From Erinaceus europaeus (taxonomy: Eukaryota; Chordata; Mammalia; Eulipotyphla; Erinaceidae): a stretch of 64,000 bases of DNA. Positions 11,378 to 23,250 of this stretch are shown here, one piece after another. Made by a program: the position numbers and the translations under genes. A model generated the notes under the pieces. It was not told where the DNA came from. It searched no databases and saw nothing but the letters and a program-made list of their open reading frames with translations. The DNA is taken from positions 66,101,254 through 66,165,253 of the forward strand of contig NC_080168.1 in the NCBI RefSeq assembly GCF_950295315.1. The letters are read 5' to 3'. The stretch's first letter is position 1. Every line of letters begins with the position of its first letter.

Positions 11378-12640
11378 TGATGGTTGATTCCTTCAAATGT
11401 TGCTTGTCTGAGGGACTGCTGAAGTTGTTCTTCCAGGAGTCCAGCGGTGTGAAGGGAGTGACTGAGGGCACTGCCAACAAGTCTGATAGAGGTGATCAGC
11501 CCAATGCCGATGACCAGAGGAAGGAACACGTTAATTTTGTTCGGGTGAGAGAGGTCGGCCATTGGAACTTGCCCTGTTCGTATAAGGTGAGCTGTGGAAT
11601 AAGAGAGACTAGGAGGCAGGGCCGGGTGATTAGGAGTTAACACAGAATGACAAGGTGAAGCTACACCAAAACATAAAAGGGGAGAGGCACACACATTAGA
11701 GGGTAGGGAGAGGTTCTTTGAACAATGAGGGATGTTGAGAGAGGAGGAGGAGGTCAATAGACACATAAGGGTGAAGTTGGGGCTGATAGCTTTTGTGTAG
11801 AGAGGGATAGAAGTGTGAGGGGGCAGTTCAGCAGAGGAGGAGGAGTTAGGTAAACTGGCAACATCCAATGGAGTATTGTTCAGTGCTGTGGTAATGAGGA
11901 GAGGTCTGTTGACGGAAGCGCATAAGAAGCAGCTGGAAGTTTTGGGAAAGATGGAGGATTGGTTCAAGAGAGAGATGGCATAGTGCAGATATGTAGGCCA
12001 AGATGAAAAGTCAAGGCTGGGTGGTGAGGCAAGAGTGGGAGAGAGGGCTTGTTTTTGTTGGGTTATCTTATTCTGGGTTTGGACAGCTCTGGGGATGGGG
12101 ACCAGCTGTTGGGAGATAAAAATACTGGCTATGGGGGAGGAGGAAAATGTGCTATAGTATAGTTTTCCAGTAACTCCATTAGCCTGTTACCCCATGGGTC
12201 ATGGATGGTAAACTTCAGGGAGCCTAGGCCAGAGAAATACTGTTTCTCTGGCCTGTATGAACTATAATATTGTAATGGTTGTAAGTGTCAGGGACCCCAT
12301 GAATATTACATGACCAATAGCAGCATCCTCCATAGTAGTTGGCCCACTCTAGGCAGCTCCCAGTATTGTCAAAGGGGAAGCAGACATAGGGACATCCTTA
12401 GGCACGGTGGGAGCAAGGTGTCACAGAGGCAGGGGTGACTGGGATGATGATGGCCAACTGGCACCCTTGGATGGAGCAATTCCCAGTTCCTATGATCTTG
12501 TTAACCCCATTGTAGGTCTCCTGCACCTGAAACTGTCAGAGAGTAGCAGGTGCAGCAGAGGTGGGAAGGGCAGATAGTAAGACAAGATATATGGAAAGAG
12601 CAAGGGATGAAAGGGGGGCCATAGGGGGGGTTTTGTCCTT
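11378..12640 (-). pseudogene. env remnant of the provirus
   Basis: Position (between integrase and the 3' LTR) and a 231-codon frame (11272-11967, its end reading into the SINE) identify this as env. Near 11430-11530 the minus strand encodes a hydrophobic Gly/Ile/Leu-rich stretch followed by a Leu/Gln-rich heptad-like segment. This is what the fusion peptide and N-heptad of a transmembrane subunit look like. The frame upstream is Ser/Pro-rich and broken. The C-terminal ectodomain and membrane anchor are missing, because a SINE and the LTR follow directly. 12000-12640 (surface subunit) is open only in short pieces. It cannot encode a working envelope. The assignment of subunits is inference. 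Confidence 0.6.
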
Positions 12641-12789
12641 GGGCTCTGCAGACTAGGCCCTTTAGGTCATGCCATGTCACATTATGAGTCCTGGGGGCAC
12701 TGTCCTGTGGCAGGTCTTCTGGTGTCTCCTGCTTTTCATCAAGGAGAGCCGTGCCATCCTGTAGGCAATGCCGGGCATGGCGGGCAGGG

Positions 12790-13620
12790 ACCTATATGGG
12801 CTTTGGAGAGTCCTGTGGAAAAACACATGCAAATCCCCTTCCCATGGTTAGCAGGGGGTCTGGTGCCTTCCAAAGGCCATCTAAAGGGTCCTTCCATCTG
12901 ACCTGTATAGCAGGGAGGGAGTGGGGAGTTTGCCAGTGGTTAACTATAGGGTTTTTTTTTTTTTCAGATTTTTTATAAATATTAAAGAGATTAAGTGTGG
13001 GGAGAGCAATGGCCAGCTGGACATTAAGCAGGTGTATTCCCCCTTTTTGTTTTATTAATTGATTTTTTAGCATTTGGTGAGCTCTCTTGATGATACCTTG
13101 GCCTTGTAGATTGTAAGGAATACCTGTGGTATGAGTAATACCCCAAAGTGAGCAAAAGGCTTTGAATTGTTGGCTAGTAATGCAGGACCATTATCAGTTT
13201 TGACCAGTAAGGGAGGCCCATAATGGCAAAACAAGATAACATATGGGACACAAATTTCTTGGCATTTTCAGCATTTTTACCATTTTGGGCTGTAGCTCAG
13301 ATGAACTTGGAGTATTTATCTATTGTCACAAATACATACTTCTGCCTGCCGAACTGTGGGATGTAGGTGACGTCGATCTGCCACAGAGCATTGGCCTTAA
13401 GGCCATGGGGGTTGACTCCAGGGGCTTGGATCCTGGGTATTCTGATAAGGGAGATGCAGGAGGAACAGGTACTAATAATGTGTTTAAGTTGGGCTATAGG
13501 AATGTCTGGGAAACATGCTTGTGAGCCTTTAAGGTTGGTATGGGTTAGCTCATGGAAATGTTTAGCAGTCTTAGTGGATATAGTCATTGCCCTAGTAGAG
13601 ATGACTCTGTCGGCAAGAGT
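12790..13620 (-). pseudogene. Integrase (pol 3' end) remnant of the provirus
   Basis: Read on the minus strand, the N-terminal zinc-binding His/His...Cys/Cys pattern lies about 13565-13455. The first catalytic Asp is in a Trp-Gln-Ile-Asp-Val motif near 13380. The second Asp is in Thr-Asp-Asn-Gly-Pro near 13190. The C-terminal domain, with a Trp-Lys-x-Pro-Asp-Pro-type signature, lies at 12800-12930. The third catalytic residue should be Glu, but the codon at 13086-13088 reads Lys (AAG), so the DDE triad is broken. The frame is also shifted between 13297 and 13073. The 5' end is cut by the two-LTR element that inserted at 13621. Confidence 0.8.
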
Positions 13621-13626
13621 GTTTCC

Positions 13627-13884
13627 TGTTGGTATGTTCCCTTCCCCCCGACCTCTGAGAAGAATTGGCTTGCCCCTTGCTAGTTTCGCGCCCCACTTTC
13701 TCCCCACCCCCTATGCTAAGGGCGGGCAGAGTTCCAGCAGCAGTAGCGGAGAGAGGATGATGGAGAAAAGCACATGGTGTGGTGATTTGCCCATTCGTGA
13801 ATAAAGATATACAGCTTCTCAGCCCAGCCATGTGTCCCCGAGTCTCTGTTACCTGCCCGTGAAGCCAGCTCAGTTAAAACAACA
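13627..13884 (+). repeat. 5' LTR of the two-LTR element
   Basis: Begins TGTTGGTATGTTCCC and ends ACAACA. It carries an AATAAA (GTGAATAAAGATATAC) near its 3' third that can act as the polyadenylation signal, and a CpG-containing TTTCGCGCCCC block. It is a direct repeat of 15551-15808. Confidence 0.95.
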
Positions 13885-13886
13885 AA

Positions 13887-13906
13887 TGGCGCCTACAACG
13901 TGGGAC
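13887..13906 (+). other. Primer-binding site, Lys-tRNA type, imperfect
   Basis: TGGCGCCTACAACGTGGGAC starts 2 bp after the LTR end. It matches the Lys1,2-tRNA type primer site used by many class II elements, except for a two-base insertion after TGGCGCC and one change. This ties the element to betaretrovirus-like machinery. Confidence 0.75.
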
Positions 13907-15550
13907 TGGACCTGCGCATCTCTCAGATAAGTGAAGACAATTTGGCTACCTATGCACTAGGGCCTTCTCTTCTGCTTGTGAAGAGATCTCCAAAGGTGTC
14001 TGCCCTTTCTTCACGAGACTGTTTTGCTGTTTCTGGAACATTTATCTCTGGACCACTCTGTGGTTTCTGCCCAACGCCAGCCCACAGGAGCCAGTTTTCC
14101 GCTGTTGGCGCGGGATATTGGGCGCCGGCTCCCTCCACGCTGCTCGGCCGATGGAAACAGGGCAGCAGACATGGCAGGGCCATGGGGCAGGGCTGCGGCA
14201 GCCTATCCTGGCTGCCACCCCGGGGTACTTCGGCCTGTGCCTTCTGCATGGCTGGCCCGCCCGCCCTCATGCTATGAAGTCTGGACAGATCCTGGTCCCC
14301 CCCGGAGACCTCGGGCCCCCTGCCAAAACTGGGCCCCCTGGCCGAGATCTCCAGCTTGGGTCTGAAGGCAGACGAGCTAGAATACGCAGAGATTCATGTA
14401 GAGATCACAACCTACAATTCCTAGAAGTGGAGCTGCCCAAGAGGCCACCGCTGGACAACGCACTCCCAGAACAGCTAAGACAGTATAGATCTAAATTCGT
14501 GTTTAAAATGACATGTCTTTGTAACAAAAGTTTCTCTCCTTGTATATTGAAGACCATGTGTATGTGTGTGTTTAAAGTTTGGTAACATTAACTTTAAGGT
14601 TAAGAATATGACTTTAAGGCTAAATTCTTACCAGGCAAAGTTAAATGAAAAAGGTTTTCAATGTAATTCTCATAAAGATAAAATTAACTTACATTTAAAG
14701 TCTGAGGTAAAAATTAGTTAACAATCAATATATATTTTAACTAAGTTGGTCTAAACAAAACCTGTGCACACCTAGGGTGTGTCTCCATCTTGAATGGGTG
14801 TAACAAAAGGTTAAATAGACTTGTTGATATGTAAAACTCTCGATTACCTTCCCTATTAGAAATGGTAGATTACACAATGGCTATGCTAATGATACTCATG
14901 CCTGAGGTTTTCTTTCCTTGATTCTCATGTTTACCTTTTCACATTCTATTGTTTAAATTTTAACCAACCTTAAAATCATTCTAAAAAAGACTTCTAATTG
15001 TAATAGTTATCAATTGTGATAAACTTCTAACCTGCTACAAGTTTGTTTCATAGTAAGTAAATTGCAGCTGTCAAGTTCTCTACAGAAAAATCAGAATTCC
15101 AGCAGCTGACCTTCCTCATACAATGTTTCACCCCCTGGCATTCTTCCATGGACATTTGCTTTGGACTAGCATTTCTAAAGGACTCAACTGGTACACCTCT
15201 TGGACACTTTGCAGCTTCCCCTTATGCTGCTGGGTTTCTCAAAGACTGACTGCAGCCATGCCTTGGGACTCTAGGCCCTTCCCTGCCCCCACGCTAAAAA
15301 AATGCCCATCGAGGCAAGTACGCCCCCCAGAGGCAGGAAATGTTTTTTTTAAGCTGATAAAGTTTTTCCCAGAGGCAAAAAATGGCCCCCTTAGGCCTTC
15401 CCTTGACAGCACACTGGTTCTTGTTACTTGCTTACATGTTTCTCCATGTTTGTGCCAGTTTCTCTTTTGAAAATGCCTGTATGATATAGGTTTCTATTCA
15501 CCCCACACCCCTGATACTGTGGTCATTTAGTTAAAAACAGAAGGGGGAAT
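13907..15550 (+). other. Non-coding interior of the two-LTR element
   Basis: The first part (14050-14370) is GC-rich with CpGs. The rest is AT-rich. Open frames (up to 155 codons at 14118-14585) lack any retroviral motif I can recognise and overlap in several frames. The last 15 bp (AACAGAAGGGGGAAT) is a polypurine tract ending right at the 3' LTR. The interior may derive from packaging-leader and env-side sequence of an unseen autonomous partner, but I cannot show this. Confidence 0.6.
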
Positions 15551-15808
15551 TGTTGGTATGTTCCCTTCCCCCCGACCTCTGAGAAGAATTGGTTTGCCCC
15601 TTGCTAGTTTCGCGCCCCACTTTCTCCCCGCCCCCTATGCTAAGGACGGGCAGAGTCCCAGCAGCAGCAGCGGAGAGAGGATGATGGAGTAAAGCACATG
15701 GTGTGGTGATTTGCCTGTTTGTGAATAAAGATATACAGCTTCTCAGCCCAGCCGTGTGTCCTCGAGTCTCTGTTACCCGCCCGTGAGGCCAGCTCGGTTA
15801 AAAAAACA
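15551..15808 (+). repeat. 3' LTR of the two-LTR element
   Basis: Same length as the 5' LTR. It starts TGTTGGTATG after the polypurine tract, ends AAAAAAACA, and is followed by the TSD GTTTCC. It contains the same AATAAA at the matching position. Confidence 0.95.
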
Positions 15809-15814
15809 GTTTCC

Positions 15815-16248
15815 CTCGGAAAGGGGACCAGGGAGGGGGCTATGGGAGTGGATATGCTGGATATAAATTGGTGATTTTCAGGATTCCATAGTGGAAGCTA
15901 CTTGTATCAAAAGGGGGGAGAGAGGATTGTTGTCCAGTTTGACAAAGAAGCAGAAGAAACAGGGGACAAAGTTGGTGATATATAGGCTATCAGAGAAAAG
16001 ATTGAAAGGGTCTCTGACGTGGTGAAAAGTGAGATAGATGGCATATAATTCTTTAAATTAAGGGGAACTGTCAGGGAGTTCCTCAAAGAGAATCTGGGGG
16101 GGATGGTCAGGGTCATAATAAATGACCGTGGTGGCTCCCCAAGCACTACCGTCTGTGAAGATGGTGGTGGTGTTAGGAATAGTGGAGTCCTGGAAGAGCT
16201 TGGGGCCAACCCAGGGCATCTGGGGGAGGGCCAAAGTCCATCTGTCTT
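15815..16248 (-). pseudogene. RNase H (pol) remnant of the provirus
   Basis: On the minus strand, the Phe-Thr-Asp-Gly-Ser motif with the first catalytic Asp of RNase H is at about 16145-16160. It is followed by an open but shifted frame down to about 15900 that keeps the spacing of a retroviral RNase H. The domain is cut on one side by the L1 insertion (TSD at 16235-16248) and on the other by the two-LTR element. The upstream tether lies at 24089-24420. Confidence 0.75.
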
Positions 16249-16512
16249 TTTTCTTTTCTTTTTTTTTTTAAAATAATTTATTTCTTTATTGGGGAATTAA
16301 TGTTTTACATTCAACAGTAAATACAATAGTTTGTACATGCATAACATTCCCCAGATTCCCATTTAACAATACAACCCCCACTATGTCATTCATCATCTTT
16401 CATGGACCTGTATTCTCCCCACCCACCCACCCACCCCAGAGTCTTTTACTTTGGTGTAATATTCCAATTCCATTTCAGGTTCTACTTGTGTTTTCTTTTC
16501 TAATCTTGTTTT

Positions 16513-19500
16513 TCAACTTCGGCCTGAGAGTGAGATCATCCCATATTCATCCTTCTGTTTCTGACTTATTTCACTCAACATGATTTTTTCAAGGTCCATC
16601 CAAGATCGGCTGAAAACGGTGAAGTCACCATTTTTTACAGCTGAGTAGTATTCCATTGTGTATATATACCACAACTTGCTCAGCCACTCATCTGTTGTTG
16701 GACACCTGGGTTGCTTCCAGGTTTTGGCTATTACAAATTGTGCTGCCAAGAACATATGTGTACACAGATCTTTTTGGATGTATGTGTTGGGTTCCTTAGG
16801 ATATATCCCCAGGAGGGGAATTGCAGGGTCATAGGGTAGGTCCATCTCTAGCCTTCTGAGAGTTCTCCAGACTGTTCTCCACAGAGGTTGGACCAATTGA
16901 CATTCCCACCAGCAGTGCAGGAGGGTTCCTTTGACCCCACACCCTCTCCAGCATTTGCTGCTGTTACCTTTTCTGAAGTATGACATTCTCACAGGAGTGA
17001 AGTGATGTCTCATTGTTGTCTTGATTTGCATTTCTCTGACAATCAGAGACTTGGAGCATTTTTTCATGTGTTTCTCGGCCTTTGGGATATCTTCTGTGGT
17101 GAATATTTTGTCCAAGTCCTCCCCCCATTTTTGGATGGGGTTATTTTTTGTCTTGTTGTTGAGTCTGGCAAGCTCTTTATATATGTTGGTTATTAAACTC
17201 TTATCTGATGTATGGCATGTAAAGATCTTCTCCCATTCTGTGAGGGATCTCTTGGTTTGGGTAGTGGTTTCTTTTGCTGTGAAGAAGCTTTTTAATTTGA
17301 TGTAGTCCCATAGGTTTATACTTGCCTTAGTCTTCCTTGTAATTGGATTTGTTTCATTGAAAATGTCTTTAAAATTTATGCGGAAAAAAGTTCTGCCAAT
17401 ATTTCCCTCTAAGTATCTGATAGTTTCTGGTCTAACATCCAAGTCCTTGATCCACTTGGAATTTACTTTTGTATTTGGTGAAATACAGTGATTCAGTTTC
17501 ATTCTTCTGCATGTTTCAACCCATTGTTTCCAACACCATTTGTTGAAGAGACTCTGCTTTCCCCATGTAATAGTCTGGGCCCCTTTGTCAAAGATTAGAT
17601 GTCCATACGTGTGGGATCTCATTTCTGGGCTCTCAATTCTATTCCACTGGTCAGTGTCTCTGTTCATGTTCCAGTACCAAGCAGTTTTGATGACAATGGC
17701 CCTATAATACAGTTTGAGATCTGGGAGTGTGATGCCTCCGGTTCTTTTCTTTTTTCTCAAGATTGTTTTGGCAATTCTAGGTCTTTTCTGGTTCCAGATA
17801 AACATTTGTAGCATTTTTTCTATTCTCTTAAAAAATGTGTTTGGGATCTTGATGGGGATAGCATTAAATTTGTAGATGGCTCTGGGTAATATATTCACTT
17901 TGATGATGTTAATTCTTCCAACCCATGAACATGGAATATCTTTCCCCTTCTTTGTGTCTTTTTCAATTTCTTTGAATAGTGACTCATAATTTTCAGTATA
18001 CAAGTCTTTCACTTCTTTGGTTAGGCTTACTCCTAGATATTTTATTGTTTTTGTTGCTATAGTAAAAGGAATTGATTTCTGGATTTCAATTTCTTCTAAC
18101 TTAGTGTTTGCATAGAGGAATGCCACTGATTTTTGAATGTTAATTTTATAGCCTGACACATTACTGTATTGCCTGATGATTTCCAAAAGCTTCTTGCTGG
18201 ATTCCTTAGGTTTTTCCATGTATACTATCATGTCATCTGCAAATAAGGACAGTTTGACTTCTTCTCTTCCAATCTGTATGCCTTCAATTCCTTGCTCCTG
18301 CCTGATTGCTATGGCAAGAACTTCCAACACTATGTTGAATAGTAATGGTGATAGTGGGCATCCCTGTCTAGTACCTGATCTGAGTGGAAATGCTTCCAGT
18401 TTTTCACCATTGAGTATGATGTTGGATGTAGGTTTGCTATACATATACTCCACTATCTTCAGGAATTTTCCATCTATTCCCATTTTTTGTAGTGTTTTGA
18501 TCATAAAGGGATGTTGTATTTTGTCAGACTTTCTCTGCATCTATTGATATGACCATGTGGTTTTTGGTCTTGCTTTTGTTGATGTGGTGGATCACATTGA
18601 TTGATTTATGTATATTAAACCAACCTTGCATCCCTGGGATAAACCCCACTTGGTCATGATGAACAATCTTTTTAATATACTGCTGTATCCGGTTGGCTAG
18701 AATTTTGTTCAATATTTTCGCATCTATGTTCATCAGAGATATTGGTCTGTGGTTTTCTTTTTTGGTTGTGTCCCTGTCTGCTTTTGGTATCAGGGTGATG
18801 TTGGCTTCATAGAAGCTGGCAGGGAGTATTCCAGTGTCTTCAATCTTCTGGAAGACTTTTAAAAGTAGAGGTATTAGTTCTTCTTTGAAGGTTTTGTAGA
18901 ATTCATTTGTAAAACCATCTGGTCCAGGACTTTTATTTTTGGGAAGATTTTTGATAACTGTTTCAATTTCATTAGCTGTGATGGGCCTGTTCATGTTATC
19001 CACTTCCTCTTTACTTAGTTTTGGAAGTTGGTAGGTATCTAGGAAATCATTCATTTCTTCCAGGTTCTCTAGCTTGGTGGCATATAGTTGTTCATAGAAG
19101 CCTCGCATGATATGTTGAATTTCTGCAGTGTCTGTTGTGATTTCTCCTCTTTCATTTACTATCCGATTTATTTGGGTCTTCTCCCTTTTTTGTTTTGTGA
19201 GTCTGGCTAAAGGCTTGTCAATTTTGTTTACTCTTTCGAAGAACCAACATTTACTTTCATTGATCTTTTGTATGGTTTTCCTATTCTCAATGTTATTTAT
19301 TTCTGCCCTAACTTTAGTGATTTCTGTCCTTCTGGTTGCTTTAGGATTCCTTCGTTGTTCTTCTTCTAGGTCTTTAAGATGTGCAATCAGGCTGTTTATT
19401 TGTGCCTTTTCTTGTTTCCTAATGTGTGCTTGTATAGCTATGAACTTCCCTCTTAGGACTGCTTTAGCTGTGTCCCAAATATTTTGATAGCTTGTGTCTT

Positions 19501-20335
19501 CATTTTCATTGAACTCTTGAAACATTTTGATTTCTTCCTTGATTTCCTCTTTGACCCAGAAGTTGTTAAGAAGTGTACTGTTGAGCTTCCACATTTTGGG
19601 ACTGTTACTAATCTTTTGTTGATTGTTAAGTGTTAGTTTAATTCCACTGTGGTCTGAGAAGATGCTTGGGATGATTTCAGTGCTCTTGTATTGGCTGATG
19701 CTGTCTTTGTGGCCTAACATATGGTCTATCCTTGAGAATGATCCATGTGGATTTGAGTAAAATGTGTATTCCAGTTTCTTGGGATGAATGACTCTGAAAA
19801 TGTCCAATAGTTCTAGTTTATCTATCTCTTCATTTAGATCCCTTATGTCTTTACTGATTTTCTTCCTGGATGATCTGTCAAGTTGAAGTAGTGGGGTGTT
19901 GAAGTCCCCTACTATGATTGTGTTACTGTTAATATATTGCTGTAGCTCTTCAGTAGAAGTTTGATGTATTTAGATGGCTTCTCATTGGGTGCATAGATAT
20001 TAATAATTGTTAAGTCCTCTTGATTGACTGATCCTCTGAGCATTAAGTAGTGTCCATTCCTATCTTTTTTAATCTTATCTATTTTAAAGTCTATCATGTC
20101 AGATATGAGAATAGCTGTTCCTGCCCTTTTTTGTGGGCCATTGGCTTGTATGATTGCTTTTCCATCCTTTCATTTTAAGTCTGTGTTTGTCTTGTTGTGT
20201 TAGGTGGGTTTCCTGTAGATAGCATATTGTTGGGTTGTGTTTTCTGATCCATCTTCCTACTCTGTGTCTTTTAATAGGTGAATTCAGGCCATTGACATTT
20301 ATTGATATCAAAGATTGAAGATATTTTAACGCCAT
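16513..20335 (-). pseudogene. L1 ORF2 (endonuclease-reverse transcriptase), frameshifted
   Basis: Encodes the L1 ORF2 polyprotein that nicks target DNA and reverse-transcribes L1 RNA. The endonuclease N-terminus starts at 20335, with the Asn-Val-Asn-Gly-Leu and Gln-Glu-Thr-His motifs of L1 APE-type endonucleases. The reverse transcriptase lies about 19000-17600, with the Phe-Ala-Asp-Asp catalytic motif at 18232-18243. The Cys-rich C-terminal segment is near 16900-16980. The longest intact pieces are 427 codons (18524-19807) and 675 codons (16513-18540), overlapping by 17 bp. Breaks also lie near 20098 and 19810-19912. Only a few small frameshifts separate it from an intact reading frame, so it is fairly young. 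Many antisense open frames here are shadows. Confidence 0.9.
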
Positions 20336-20404
20336 TCTTGTAGAGTTTTAGAGTGTTTTGATATATGTCCTATTTGTGGTGGTCTGGTTGTTTATAGGAG
20401 ACCT

Positions 20405-21361
20405 TTCAGAACTTCTTTCAGGGCAGCTTGGTGATGGTTGCTTCCTTCAACTGTTGCTTGTCTGAGAAGGTTTTGATGCCTCCATCTAGTCTGAATGACA
20501 GTCTAGCAGGATATAGTATTCTTGGCTGAAAGCCTTTCTCATTGAGCACTCTATAGATATCTTGCCATTCTCTTCTGGCCTGTAGTGTTTGTATGGAGAA
20601 GTCTGCTGCTAATCTTATGGGTTTTCCTTTGTAGGTGACTGTTTTTCTCTTGCAGCCTTCAGGATCCTTTCTTTATCCTTATTCCTTTCCATTCTAAGTA
20701 TGACATGTCTTGGTGTCTTTAGGTCTGGGTTAATTCTGTTTGGGACCCTCTGGGCTTCTTGAATCTTTATGTCTTTGGTGTTGTCTAGACTAGAGAAATT
20801 TTCAGCTATTATGGCCTGGAGAATGCTTTCTTCCTCTCCTTCTCTTTCTTCCTCTGGTAATCCAATAATGCGTATATTGTTTCTTTTGAAGTCATCCCAT
20901 AGGACTCTGTTGTTGTTTTCAGCATCTCTTAATCTCTTTTTGAGATCTCTTACTTCTTTTTTAGTTGTCTCTAATTCATCCTCAATCTTGCTAATTCTGT
21001 CTTCAGCCTCATAGATTCTATTCTCTCTGTCCTCTACTGCTTTCTGGAGTTCATCTATTTTGTTGCCCTGCTCTGATACTGTTTTAGCTTGTTCAGCTAG
21101 TTGCCTTCTTAGCTCAGCGATTTCAGCTTTCAGCTCTCTAATAACCATGAGATAATTAGAATTTTCTTCCATATTCTCATTTGTTGTTCCTGCATTTCTG
21201 ATTACAATTTTTTCAAATTCTTTACTCACTCCTGTTATTATTTCCTTAGCTAATGTTTGGATGTTGAACTTGTTGTTTTGTGCTTCACCCTCTGGAGGAC
21301 TTTTAGCTGGACTCTTGTCCTGGTTCGATTCTCCAATATTTTTTTTTGTTGTTTTAACCAT
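20405..21361 (-). pseudogene. L1 ORF1 (RNA-binding coiled-coil protein), frameshifted
   Basis: ORF1p binds L1 RNA as a trimer. A 248-codon frame (20615-21361) starts at a Met in a Lys-rich N-terminus. It continues into a long heptad-rich coiled coil (roughly residues 60-150) and then into the RRM-like domain with an Asn-Ile-Arg-Ile-x-Gly-Leu-Pro motif. The C-terminal domain continues in another frame down to about 20405, so one frameshift near 20630 breaks it. The total of about 320 codons fits mammalian ORF1. Confidence 0.88.
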
Positions 21362-21610
21362 TTTATATATTATGTTATAAGTTCCCTTTATCAGTACTTT
21401 TCAAATTATTGATCACTATTGCCTGGATTGACTTGTGTCTAAGTAATTTAATTAAGGGTTTACCGTGGTGGAAGTTAACAGTTTTTTCAATCCCTGAGTT
21501 GGAGCTCAGTGGTGTAAAAGCCTCTTTTTTTTTCTTCCCTGTAGGCTATGGGAGCCTGAGGGCTTTTAAACTATCAATAGGCTTCTTAGCTTAATCACTG
21601 ACTCCTCTCC

Positions 21611-23250
21611 ATGTGTTACAAACTCCTTGAGAGGCTGCTTCTGTCATGTATTTCTCATCTTACAGAGAAATTCCTATCACCCACCCAAGCTGGTTTCCGC
21701 CCAGGAAGATCTACCTGCGAACAAGCCCTGGCCCTCTCAACTTACATTGAAAATGGATTCCAGAAGAATTTAAAGACGGGTGCTGTCTTTGTTGATCTCA
21801 CAGCAGCCTATGACATGGTCTGGCACCGTGGTCTCCTAGTCAAGATCTCAAGATGCCTGCCTCCATGGGTGGCCAACACTATATCGTTTCTTCTCCAAAA
21901 CAGAAGATTCTGGGTGCATCTGGGTGACAAGTCTAGCAGATGGAGACTTGTCTCAAGTGGCCTCCCCCAGGGCTCTGTTCTGGCTCCTACGCTATTTAAT
22001 ATTTACATCAATGACCTCCCAGAAACTTCTTCAAGGAAGTTCATCTACGCCGATGACATCTGCTGTGCAACTCAGGCATCCAAGTTCGACATCCTCGAGG
22101 AAACACTCATGAAAGACATGTCTCTGATATCTGATTACTGTAAAAAATGGCGACTAATCCCTAGCACTGCAAAAATGGTATCATCTGTTTTCCATCTACA
22201 CCATGCCTCGGCCTCGCATGAGCTTAATGTGCAGCTTGGCAATACGAGAATCTGGCATGAAGCCCAGCCAGTCTATCTTGGCGTTACTCTCGATCGATCG
22301 CACTTTGTCATTTCATGAACATCTCATAAAAAGTGCAGCAAAGGGCGGGGGAGACAGCATAATGGTTATGCAAACAGACTCTCAAGCCTGAGGCTCCTAA
22401 GTCCCAGGTTCAATCCCCCGCACCACCATAAGCCTGAGCTGAGCAGTGCTCTGATGTTTCTCTCTCTCTCTCTCTGCATCTCTCTCAAAAATAAAATTAA
22501 TAAAAAAAAAAAGTGCAGCAAAGATGGGCGCGAGGAATAACATCATTGCAAGACTGGCCAGCTCCTCATGGGGCGCAAGCGCTTCCACACTACGATCATC
22601 ATCTCTGGCATTATGCTATTCCACTGCAGAATACTGTGCCCCAGTATGGTTCCGTAGCCCCCATGTCCACTTGGTCGATTCCAAATTATATTCCTCCATG
22701 AGGATAATTTCTGGAACCATCCTTTCCACCCCGGTTCCATGGCTGCCAGTTCTTAGCAACATCGCCCCGCCAGATATTCGTCGGGATGCGGCATCTTCTA
22801 AGTTCATTTCCCATGTCTACGCTCGACCGGACCTGCCAATATATGCAGATATCTTCGCCCACCCTGTCCAACGCTTGACGTCTCGTCACCCAATCTGGTC
22901 CCCTATGCCTACACTGAACTTCTCTGTTCCAGTCTCTTGGAAACAGAGTTGGCAGTCAGCTGAGGTCAAGAACAAACACCTCATCACAGACCCCTGCAAG
23001 CGTCAACCCGGCTTTGACCTAGCACTTATGATTGGGCCCTCCTCAGTGGCTATCGAACAGGCCATGGCCGGTGCGCCGCTATGTTCCATCGCTGGGGAGC
23101 CAGAGACGACCCGAACTGCCCCTGCGGCTACAGACTATGACCCACATAGTCAACGACTGCCACCTCTCCAGATTCAAAGGAGGTCTCGAAACTTTACATC
23201 AGGCTCAACCTGACGCTGTTGACTGGCTACAGAAGAAGGGCAAATGCTAG
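21611..23250 (+). pseudogene. Reverse transcriptase and C-terminal region of the Jockey/I-like element
   Basis: The frame 21611-22318 (235 codons) carries reverse-transcriptase motifs in order. These are Ala-Gly-Phe-Arg-Pro-Gly-Arg-Ser-Thr, Val-Asp-Leu-Thr-Ala-Ala-Tyr-Asp (first catalytic Asp, followed by Val-Trp-His-Arg-Gly-Leu), Leu-Pro-Gln-Gly-Ser-Val-Leu-Ala-Pro, and Tyr-Ala-Asp-Asp at 22046-22057. A tandem GATC near 22290 shifts the frame. After the SINE the protein continues from 22524 with a Ser-Ser-Trp-Gly-Ala block and a Thr-Ala-Glu-Tyr-Cys-Ala-Pro-Val-Trp block, both hallmarks of this type. It ends with a Cys-Pro-Cys...His...Cys zinc-knuckle-like segment (about 23110-23165) and the stop at 23248. 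Two further shifts lie near 23025 and 23130. The decay is modest. The family is named from general knowledge of Jockey/I-superfamily elements; the exact clade is unresolved. Confidence 0.85.
22344..22507 (+). repeat. SINE type C with 16-bp TSD inside the Jockey-like element
   Basis: Contains GACAGCATAATGGTTATG, a B box (AGTCCCAGGTTCAATCC) and an A-rich tail. It is flanked by the perfect direct repeat AAAAAGTGCAGCAAAG at 22328-22343 and 22508-22523. It is the youngest event in this nest. Confidence 0.93.

Larger units (their letters stand above)
13621..15814 (+). mobile_element. Small non-autonomous LTR element with two LTRs and 6-bp TSD
   Basis: Two 258-bp direct LTRs (13627-13884 and 15551-15808) flank about 1.67 kb. 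The TSD GTTTCC occurs at 13621-13626 and 15809-15814. Six-base duplications are typical of class II endogenous retroviruses. The element lies in plus orientation inside the pol gene of the older minus-strand provirus, between integrase and RNase H sequence. There are about 15 differences between the LTRs by eye (around 6%), mostly transitions. No gag, pro or pol is visible, so it must have been mobilised in trans. Confidence 0.9.

Noticed and set aside
13900..14585. Coding gene in the GC-rich interior of the two-LTR element
   Set aside because: Overlapping open frames on both strands reflect GC richness; no motif, and it lies between LTRs.
16383..21594. Plus-strand open frames across the L1 region
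   Set aside because: Antisense shadows of L1 ORF1 and ORF2, which are clearly coding on the minus strand.
21611..23250. Host gene with a reverse-transcriptase fold (domesticated RT)
   Set aside because: Frameshifts, 5' truncation, TSD and a SINE insertion show an ordinary dead retrotransposon copy.
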